Assembly (NCBI GenBank): GCA_947359465.1
Contig: OX375873.1
Span: 91,781,978 to 91,845,977, forward strand
Reading direction: 5' to 3'
Length of the DNA: 64,000 nucleotides
From: Metellina segmentata
Lineage: Eukaryota; Arthropoda; Arachnida; Araneae; Tetragnathidae
Shown here: positions 55,812 through 64,000 of the stretch, one piece after another
Numbering within the stretch: the stretch's first letter is position 1
Layout of the letters: every line of letters begins with the position of its first letter
Notes under the pieces: model-generated
What the model saw: the letters and a program-made list of their open reading frames with translations, nothing else
Databases searched by the model: none
What the model was told of the DNA's origin: nothing
Made by a program: the position numbers and the translations under genes

Positions 55812-57015
55812 AACTTAGGAAAACGCCAATAGAATCTTTAGAAAAGACTTTAGACTACGTTATAGAACAACATTATAGTCCCAAAGGATTACATTCCTAG
55901 GAAAGCACCGACAGTATATTTCTAAAGATTGAAAGAATCCATGGATTCTTCCCGCCGATATAATATGGTTATTTGATGATTACGTTATGGATTAAAAGTA
56001 ATATTATACTACATGAACATTTCGGCACACTCGGAGAATTAAAATTGTCATTCGATAAAAGCAACATAATTTTTTTAAGGACAGTTTACAGTTAAAAGGT
56101 AGATTTTTGTTCGAATCATGCGGAATTCAAAAGTTTGATAAACATACCACATGAAATTTAACACATGTATCAGTATCTGCCCCAAATATCTTCCTTTCAA
56201 TTTTTCAGACGACAGATATATATATATTTATTCTCTATCATCAAGAATGAAAACCAGGCGGAGCTTGCATTTTTCATACTAACGATTTAAAGTGAAAGCA
56301 ATAGGATAAAAAAGCGCGATCGTTCATAAAAAGCTGAAATATGTTTCACATTCACGTCTTGCCATTAAGGTAGATCGTAAATGTTCGAAAAATAACATAA
56401 ATGCATCCGAATACTTAAGCTATTAAGCTGTATTCCGTTATTCAGAATTAAGGCAATGTATTTAACGAAAGGCTCCGAAAAAGCAAGAAGTAATTCTGAT
56501 GTGAATTTCCGAAAGCTAGAAAAACGAATATTTTAAAATGACTTACTTAAAACTGCATGAAAATGCAGTTCGTTCCATCTCTCAGAAAATATTCTCATAT
56601 TTCCTAGTAATGAGATTTTACTGTATTAAAAAGTCAAGATAACGAGTTTGACTTTTGAATCTATCACCATTAAAATAATTCAGGGGCTTCAAGTATTACA
56701 GCAAAATTGAAACACACATAATCTACCGCTCGGTTTAATGCACATACTTCTCTCGAATTTCTTAAACTATTCTCTAAGGCTATTTTCTCCAGATTAAAAT
56801 TCCAGCAGCTTTTAAAATTTTATGTCAATTCAGCTAGTGGGGCTCGGTTCACACAATTGGAGTAAATAGGATATCACCGTATTTTATTTCTTGATTTAAA
56901 AGACCATAAATTGTTAATACAATTTTACAAACCTAATTCATGCATTAAAATAGCAAAATTTTGATTTAGTGTCATCCTAAATTTAATATCTAAGAGATTT
57001 TAAATCTCTATGGAA
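55812..57015. other. AT-rich DNA, nothing recognised
   Basis: No coding motif or paired termini were found. Confidence 0.45.
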
Positions 57016-57420
57016 AGGGTTTGGTAAATATGTAGTATACGGTTCATTTTTATCCCCAAAACAAGATGGCCGCCAAAATCAGTATTGTAGCCATCTTGTC
57101 ACCAAACATGGTAACCTTGATACTATGTAGAGATTTATGGTAAGTATTAATAGATTTATTAATAGATTAAGGGGTAAGTATGTATAGATTTATTAATAGA
57201 TTAAGGGGGGTATATAAGTATGTATAGATTTATTAATAGATTAAGGTATATATAAGTATGTATAGATTTATGGTATACTGGCTACTAAAATCAGTATTGT
57301 AGCCGTCTTGGCGATTAGATTAGTTACATATGGCAGTGAAAAGGTTACCATAAATCCATACATAGTATCAAGGTTACCACGTTTGGTGAAAAATCTCCGT
57401 TGCACCATATACTACATACC
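57016..57420. mobile_element. Foldback-like element with internal tandem repeats
   Basis: A 44-base arm at 57100-57143 (CACCAAACATGGTAACCTTG onward) is inverted at 57345-57388 with about three mismatches. Between them lie three units of AGTATGTATAGATTTATTAA type (57135-57265). The phrase AAAATCAGTATTGTAGCC occurs as a direct repeat outside and inside the arms (57076 and 57289). Weaker outer ends pair TATGTAGTATACGGTTC (57029) with the complement of the sequence at about 57400-57415. No protein is encoded. Confidence 0.8.
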
Positions 57421-57625
57421 ACCTAAGTGTAACTACCAGGGCCCAGATTTTGTTGACATAAAATTTGATTAAAATTATCTAATTAATTTTATCTAACTGC
57501 AAAATAAAAATAAAAGTAACCTAAACATGTAAAAGAATTACCTAAGATTGGAAGAATTTTGTCCTTATTATAAGGATTCTGTTACGAACTCGAAAATGCA
57601 AAACTGTAAGATTTTGTTTCCTATG
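57421..57625. other. Short spacer, nothing seen
   Basis: AT-rich spacer. Confidence 0.4.
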
Positions 57626-57800
57626 TTAAACCTCTTGGTAGTTGTCTCAACGAGATTCCTCGTCCTTAGAAATTTTACCTGATGTTAATCTCGTCATCAT
57701 AAGAAAAATGCTCAATACCTTGACGAGATATCTGATCATTAGAAAATTGGTCAGATCTTGACGGACGAGATATCTTGTCGAAACTACTTGGAGGGTTTAA
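57626..57800 (+). mobile_element. TTAA-type GATATC element, compact 175-bp copy
   Basis: The left end is TTAAACCTCTTGGTAGTTGT followed by CTCAACGAGATTCCTCGTC. Inside are TTAATCTCGTCATCATAAG and CAGATCTTGACGGACGAGAT. The right end is CTTGTCGAAACTACTTGGAG followed by GGTTTAA. It is the shortest copy that keeps both ends and so approximates the minimal unit of the family. Plus orientation. Confidence 0.88.
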
Positions 57801-58264
57801 AATAGAGAAAGTCTCTAGATTTTACTCTTTAGATTGTATATCTACCAATAGAAAAGCGTATATATAGATTGTTTGTTTAATGTTAAGTGTAGAGTAGAGA
57901 TCTTTATATCATCAGAAACTTGTATGTGATTTATTTGTTACGGATCGAAACCGAAATCGAGTGTGAAATATGGTTACTTGGGAAGACTTCAACGAAAATC
58001 AATTTTACACACAAAACAAAAACACTATGCTAAAGATTCCTCGAATATTGCTTTTAAAATTTCAACAACAAACCACAAAGTGCCTTAAAAATCTGCAAAA
58101 TGACTGAAATAAAATTTCAACTGTATCATGTTACTACACGAAACCATGTGAATATCGCAATAAAAAGGTATGCTGTTATTTGAATATTTGTGGGTTCTAG
58201 CGGGTACCACGTTTGTGAAATATTTAAAATCGGCAGTCTTCATAATAATTTAAATATAAACTCG
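57801..58264. other. AT-rich DNA, nothing recognised
   Basis: No motif found. Confidence 0.4.
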
Positions 58265-58666
58265 GATAGATTTTAATAACAATATATTTTTATTAGATTA
58301 AGGTAATTATACATTTCCTCGAGTAATAGTAAATATCTTTCCATTCAGACTGTAAAATTAATGATCATAGTATATAATACTTTAGCACTTGAATAAAAAA
58401 TTGTTACTAAAACACTCTGTTCTTTCACTATTATCTTTTACATTATTCTTTTATGAAATATGGATGATAGATTTTAATAACAATATATTTTTATTAGATT
58501 AAGGTAATTATACATTTCCTCGAGTAATAGTAAATATCTTTCCATTCAGACTGTAAAATTAATGATCATAGTATATAATACTTTAGCACTTGAATAAAAA
58601 ATTGTTACTAAAACACTCCTGTTCTTTCACTATTATCTTTTACATTATTCCTTTATGAAATATGGA
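58265..58666 (+). repeat. Recent 201-bp tandem duplication
   Basis: Copy 1 (58265-58465) and copy 2 (58466-58666) share the landmarks GATAGATTTTAATAACAATA, TTTCCTCGAGTAATAGTAAA and CATTCAGACTGTAAAATTAA, with only one or two differences (CACTCTG against CACTCCTG, ATTCTT against ATTCCT). Non-coding. Confidence 0.95.
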
Positions 58667-60490
58667 ATTCATAATTTTTATTTAATATCTTTTAACAAGC
58701 TTTATCTTTGGAATTGATCATCTTTATATTTGTGAAGGGCGACCAGGTTTTTACTCTACTATACTAATAAACTAAACATTTGGTTCTATGATTGAGGCAA
58801 AGTCCAAAGTATCATCCCAGACCACTAAATTTAAATATTTAAGCTTATAAATGTCCTCGTCACTTTATCTATCTCAATGCGGACGATAATGTGCCATTGA
58901 ATGTGTTCATTGCCAATACAAATTACTAAATCGTATGCAACCAAACGTACTTCAGACATTCTATCAACAAATATATAAAACTGAAATAAAGTTTAAAATA
59001 ATGTTCAAACTCAAAGATGACAGCATAATATGTCACGCACTAATTGCCAGGAAGATGACCATTCTAAAAATGAAAGTCCTTAATATGTCCCAAAAGTTTA
59101 GAAAGGGGTATCAAAAAGTAAGTTGGTCTAATTGAATGGAAATAAACTTCTGCAATGTGATTTGTGTTCCATTAGCAGGCAGAAGAGAAAGTAGGATTCG
59201 GAATTATTGAGAATTCAATCGTCTGTTCCGCGTAAAGGGAGAACAAATTTGCGAACGCTTTGGCGCTGTTACTTAATTAGCTCAAACTTCCGAATGCCCG
59301 GAGGACCCAAATGCGTCACCGTTGTAACGTGCCATCAAATAAACGCCTGCATAGCCGAGGGCAGATTGTGTTGCCATTTTCTGGACGTAAACTGTGGACC
59401 CTTGTGCTAGGGTAATTTAAGGCTGTGAAATAGATTTCGCAGCTGGGATATTAAATTTTAGTTTTCGAGAACTTCTGTTTCGCATGTGTTGTTTCACAAT
59501 TTATACGTAGATTTATATGAGTTAGAGATTTATTATTCTTATTTCTTGTTATTACGATCGTAAATTTTTTCTTCGTTATGTTTTACTTATTTTCAAGTAT
59601 CCTACATTATGAAATAAATTTGGAAATATACCCTGGAAATGACAATAAAAATATAGAAAAAAAATTGGTTTAAAGAAATTGTTTTCTCTTTCAATAAATT
59701 GCCATGTAAATGAACGAATGTGCAGCATATAAATGTATTTGTTGCAAATATGAAGTATAAAATCTAAGAATATAATTCCACAAGTATCCAGATTAGCCAT
59801 TTCACCGGTTTCTTTTTTTATGGACCACATAACTAGTCTTGCAGTTTTAAACCCATCTAACACCACCTAAAATAATTTCAAGCCTCTTTTAAACGACATT
59901 ATTTTTTTCTCTTGGACTCCTGAATTACTGCTTCGTCCTTTTTCATTTCTTTGACTTTTCTAACGTATGATAATTTTAAACATTGGTCAAATATACAGTT
60001 TATGTTGCGTAGTGAAATAATTTAAAGCATTCAAAGTAGAAAACTATAATAATTTATTAAGATCGAGTCTTTCCCGACTCTGGTAGAAATCAAAATATAC
60101 ATAAATGTCGCCATGGCATGGTAGCAGTTCATCAATTTTACAAAAGAAAGAGAGGCTTTAATATCGCTAATCTACTTTATGTATCGATTGCCAAACAGCA
60201 TAAAAAAAATATAAGAGAATGAAACCTCATTCTCCCGTAAGCCACCTTCGTGGTGTAGGTGAAGATTTCGTTGAAACCAAACGACCGACCAATATTACCA
60301 TACTCAACAGTTTACAACAGATTTAAGTTTCTTCAACACTTAGCATCTGTTTTGCTGTTTTATTGAACGAACCAGTCAAGCTCCCAATGGATACCTTCTC
60401 TTACAAATCATAAACAGTCTTAACACTTAATATTAATCAATTATCCATTACCTATTAAAAAATACTAAAAGCGCGATTGAAGATTAGTAT
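58667..60490. other. No confident gene; one GC-elevated island
   Basis: At about 59200-59420 the sequence is more balanced and contains CTTAATTAGC and a 67-codon frame (59207-59410) without a known motif. A regulatory or conserved non-coding role is possible but untested. The rest is AT-rich. Confidence 0.3.
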
Positions 60491-60592
60491 TGTAACCCTA
60501 CAAGGGTTTGGATAAGATATCTCTTGTATCATACTCCTGGTTGGTTTTTCTAATGACGAGATACCTCGTCGAAACATAACTGTCCTTTTACT
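60491..60592 (-). mobile_element. TTAA-type GATATC element, decayed, reverse orientation
   Basis: The left end GTAACCCTACAAGGGTTTGG then ATAAGATATCTC resembles the right end of the family read inward. The right part TTTTTCTAATGACGAGATAC then CTCGTCGAAACATAACTGTC, read on the minus strand, resembles the left end plus CTCGTCATTAG. This is the only copy of nine on the minus strand. Confidence 0.6.
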
Positions 60593-61553
60593 CCAAGACA
60601 TAACGGAGATCCAAGTAAGAAAAACAAACGACGCAAAGATAAAACGCCAAGACAGTTAAATAAATAACTTTTAATTTAAATCAAGTCATTTCGACTTAAG
60701 ATATAACACTTATAAGAATTAACGAAAGTTCTTAAAATACTTATACACGAATTACGTATGACAAATATGACCATAAGTGATGACACAGGCGTGAAACAAT
60801 TTGTTAACATTTTACACATAGAACTAAATAAAGGATGTGGCTAAGATGATGCGGAACACTTCCACTCGCCTGTAAATAAATTGAGGGTGTCTAACAACAA
60901 GTGTCAGGTCGCAATTTCGGTCAAATTAATTTCGCCCTTCTATTTGTATGCTATCATAGTAAGTTATAATCTTGTGGAAAGAATTTCCTAAAAATGCCAA
61001 CAGATAGCGGATTAAGTCACGGTTTTTCTTATTTCCCCTTTCCATTCCAGTAGTTTCTGGCAGAAAGATAGTGCCAAACATTAGAGGTTTAACTATGGCA
61101 AACAAGAGGCAAGTAATTTTGTAATGAATCAGAAGATTTGCCTCTACATTAAGATGTGGATTATGATTATTTACCTTACAGATATATGACCATTGAAAGT
61201 GAGGATTAATAAAATATGCTTGGTATTATTTTTATCCAAATAATATCAATTTCTAAGGTTCGTTAAGGTTATTTTTAATTATTTTGTTTCTAATATGCAT
61301 TTCTCAACACATTTTTTATTCTTATTTAGAGAATTATGATGTTGATCATAAAGACTGATTTAGTTTATTGTTTTTGTTATTTAGTTTCAATGATTTTCAA
61401 TAATAAAGACTAGTTTTTGTGGCTTGGAATTGTTCTTCTCAAACTCAATAACTAATGCTTCTTAACTCGTCTATGATCTTGCTGTTGCGAGAAAATCCTC
61501 CAAGATTGTACTCAAAAGTAAAATATATGTACATGACTGAACAGGCTGACTTA
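60593..61553. other. No supported gene
   Basis: Nothing is assignable. Confidence 0.4.
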
Positions 61554-62000
61554 GGCTCGGTGCACACATCCTGTTTTTCAACCTGCGCACCGCTACCACA
61601 ATGCAAGTGCGGTCTGAGATACATTAGATCCAATGGAGTAGTGCACACATGCCTCCGGCGGAGCTGCGGCGACGCACGTCAATCTTGCCTGCAAATTGTA
61701 CCGCAGTTCCACACGGCGCCGCAGCTCGCCGCACACGCTTCTCCGGACTCAAGTACCTTGTTTTCATAAATAAATGGAATATAAATAACAATTCGTAAAT
61801 GATTGTATTCAGTCTATTTTGTTTCAAAATAAAAATTTTTTACTCCAAGTAAGCGAAATAAACACGTTTTCTTCGATAGAATATTTATCGCAAATGACGC
61901 GAAATGAGTACTTACGTCATTTCACGGTTATGTGTGCATAGTTGGGCTTCGGTGCCGCAGAGGCGCCGCACGGTGAAAAATTGGATAAGTGCACCGGACC
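61554..62000. mobile_element. Harbinger-like MITE, 447 bp
   Basis: TTA at 61551-61553 is followed by GGCTCGGTGCACACATCC. The right end read inward is GGTCCGGTGCACTTATCC, and TTA follows at 62001-62003. A 3-bp TTA duplication with GG-starting ends is typical of PIF/Harbinger. Both subterminal regions are GC-rich (GGCGCCGCAC and GCGCACCGC words). No transposase is encoded; the 104-codon plus frame 61455-61769 crosses the element boundary and is not credible. Confidence 0.8.
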
Positions 62001-62285
62001 TTATACACTCGCTGCCAAAAGTTAAGCACGAAAGGTAAAATGCGAAAAAAACCCGACTAGTACAGCTTTGATTGACACGAAATGCGGCAGGAAAGTAGCA
62101 AATAGGCTTATGCATGAAACAAAACAAAGAATTAAATACAAAGATGAAAACAATATGGAATTTTCATAAGTTATAAGATGAAGTCATATTGGTGTCATTA
62201 ACAAAATTATGTTTTTGTATCCAAAACAAATAAACAAAACCGACATTAACAAGGTATGTGACCACCTCTCATCCTCATACAAAGT

Positions 62286-63241
62286 TTACAGCGTGTGAAC
62301 CTTGCTTTCCATGAGCTGATCAACCACCCCAGAGTCAAGTAATCGCCATTTCTCCTGTAAAGCAATTTGCAACTGTGTGAAAGTAGCTGGGGGTGGGAAA
62401 CGTACAGACACAGCACGGCCAAGGGCATCTAAAATCTTTTCAATGGGATTAAGGTCGGGCGAGTACGCCGGCCAAACCATACGCGCAAGACTCTCACTCT
62501 CCGGGTAGTCGTCGACGATGCCAGCTCTATGAGGAAGAGCATTGTCATCCATTAAAACGAAAGAAGGACCAACTGCTGCAGCGTACAATCTCACAGTGGG
62601 TTCTACGACTTCATCCCGATACCGGACAGCCATCACAGAACCCCGTCTATAAATATGCAGCTCGGTGCGATTTCCGAAAGAAATCCCGGCCTACATCATG
62701 ATGCTTCCAGCTCGGAATGCGTGATGCTCGATGATGTTCTGGGGTCTCTCTAGTTTAAGGGTCTCTCCAGACCCTTAAACGTTTGTCATCTGGCTACAGG
62801 TCAAATCTCGACTAATCCGTTAACATGACGTTAGCCCAATCAGACAAAGTCCAATTCACACATACCGACAAGTTAATCGTGCCCCTATGGATTGGATGGA
62901 TAGAGGAACACAAACTCGTGGTACCCGGGTGTACAGTCAATTCATATGTAGCCTTTGGCGCACAGTAGTGGCAGATATCGTCTTACCAATGGACGCAGCA
63001 ACCATAGATGTCACACATGTGGAGGTCGCTCTTCGATTCAGCTTCACTACAACAGCAATATATCGATCTTCCGCGGGGGTCATAACCCTTGGGCGGCCGG
63101 CCACAGGTCTTCGGACAACTGTTTGACTTGTTTAGAATTGTTTCCATAATCGTGAAATGACGGAAAGAAAAGAGCAACATCAGTGAATGATTGCCCTGTC
63201 TCAAGGAGTCCCACAGAAAGCCAGAGCTCACTCTCAGACAT
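62286..63241 (-). pseudogene. Tc1-like transposase, near full length with stops
   Basis: The start is the ATG at 63239-63241 (MSESEL), followed by SVGLLETGQSFTDVA (helix-turn-helix), then ISRLWKQF, a stop, TSQTVVRRPVAGRPRVMT and EDRYIAVVVKLNRRATS. Next are TSMVAASIGKTISATTVRQR, VPLSIQSIGARLT and NWTLSDWANVMLTD (first Asp, followed by a stop in place of Glu). Then come SRFDL, a stop in place of Gln, and PDDKRLRVWR. After a 12-bp inverted duplication the frame goes on with PQNIIEHHAFRAGSIMM, a stop, AGISFGNRTELHIYRRGSVM and VGPSFVLMDDNALPHRA (second Asp). It ends in WPAYSPDLNPIEKILDALGR (catalytic Glu) and MESKVHTL with the stop at 62286. All three catalytic residues survive, and the gene is dead through stops and frameshifts. 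Confidence 0.92.
62753..62780. repeat. Perfect 12-bp inverted duplication in the transposase relic
   Basis: GTTTAAGGGTCT, a 4-base loop CTCC, then AGACCCTTAAAC. One arm is the normal coding sequence for KRLRVW; the other is an inverted extra copy that disrupts the frame. Confidence 0.9.
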
Positions 63242-63868
63242 ACGTCTTCTGGAAAGCATAGAGACACGTCTGTCTTGAAAACTAATAGTTTAGCGCTTCA
63301 TACATTACCTGTATAGGTTTAAATGCCGGTCAAGGGTTGGCGGGATTATACTTACCTGCCGAGTCTAGACTCCCCCTGAAATCCTAGATCAAACATAGTG
63401 GTTCCAAAAACACAAATAATGTGACACTGGATAGTGTTAACTAATTTTATTGATTTTCTTGAATAATTAGTTATATAAGGTACAGGTAACCAAACGCTAA
63501 AAATCGAAGCCGACCATGCTGGTCAAAAACTTCCTTCTTACTTTTTACACTCACAATCTATTCAGTTCAGTTCCCTTTTTTGCGCTGCCACGTAAAACAT
63601 GATAAATTATCGTCTGTCACAATAGTACAAAAGTTCTAAACACTTTTTATCAGCACTTACACGCAAATCTTTTAACCCTTCACGATGCGGGCTTCTTATA
63701 CTACTGCTTTTTTTGCATATTTCTCGACACGAAACCGTGATTGGCTGTTACATAACACATTTGCATACTTCCATCTACCTCTGCAGCAAATTACAGCCTC
63801 TCAAATTCAGATGGGCTTCTATAAATTAACATTTTCCTCTCTGTGCTTAACTTTTGGCAGTGAGTGTA

Positions 63869-64000
63869 ATTTTACAGACCTGGAAAAACTTTAAATTTTT
63901 ATTTTGAGGCTACTTTTTTTCCTTGTAAAGGAAATTTTAAGAAAGACACCCCTTGGATCATGAAAGAAATCTCATATGAATATTGAATTTTAGGAATACA
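63869..64000. other. AT-rich end of window
   Basis: No feature seen. Confidence 0.4.

Larger units (their letters stand above)
62006..63866 (-). mobile_element. Complete Tc1-like element, inactive
   Basis: The left end is CACTCGCTGCCAAAAGTTAA then GCAC. The right end read inward is CACTCACTGCCAAAAGTTAA then GCAC. TA lies on both sides (62004-62005 and 63867-63868). At 1861 bp it is longer than usual because about 0.6 kb of non-coding DNA separates the transposase start from the right end. It begins two bases after the TTA duplication of the neighbouring MITE. Confidence 0.93.

Noticed and set aside
61455..61769. Plus-strand frame of 104 codons with many cysteines
   Set aside because: It begins outside and ends inside the Harbinger-like MITE, and the cysteines come from GC-rich subterminal repeats.

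Overview
This is AT-rich eukaryotic DNA with no host gene that I can recognise. It is built almost wholly from old transposable elements, their non-autonomous relatives, tRNA-derived SINEs and tandem repeats, separated by AT-rich DNA without visible coding. The mix is Tc1/mariner, piggyBac, hAT with a ZBED5-type transposase, pogo/Tigger, a Mutator/Kolobok-type element with TTAA ends, a CR1-like LINE and a tRNA-SINE family of a kind I associate with orb-weaver relatives. It suggests an arthropod, most likely a spider (Araneae). That placement is inference from family resemblance, not from a search.

Layout. 1-5 kb: short repeats, a piggyBac relic with a Tc1 element in its 3' flank, and an unassigned ORF. 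5-10 kb: a 185-bp duplication, then a 1.1-kb array of a 44-bp unit enclosed by TTAA-type ends. 10-18 kb: a complete but dead mariner of DD41D spacing, the 3' end of a CR1-like LINE, and a hAT element inserted in a 43-bp minisatellite. 18-27 kb: a duplicated SINE segment, a Tigger element with an internal 192-bp duplication, the TTAA/GGGG element, a second mariner relic and a 31-bp repeat. 27-36 kb: mostly empty AT-rich DNA, then a Tc1-like element of DD37E spacing, a MITE, a SINE sharing its tail with the LINE, and a Tc1 fragment. 36-47 kb: TTAA-type repeats, a 22-bp minisatellite, and one SINE that received two separate hAT insertions, both with perfect 8-bp target duplications. 47-61 kb: more SINEs, a 1.4-kb TTAA-type array with a 493-bp higher-order repeat, a foldback element and a recent 201-bp duplication. 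61.5-63.9 kb: a Harbinger-like MITE directly abutting a complete but dead Tc1 element.

Every transposase found carries stops, frameshifts or deletions, so no element here looks able to move by itself. The most unusual item is a family of nine dispersed elements with inverted ends TTAACCCTCC and similar. Their bodies consist of 44-bp-type units around the palindrome GAGATATCTC, and in two copies these have grown into satellite-like arrays. Eight of the nine copies point the same way.
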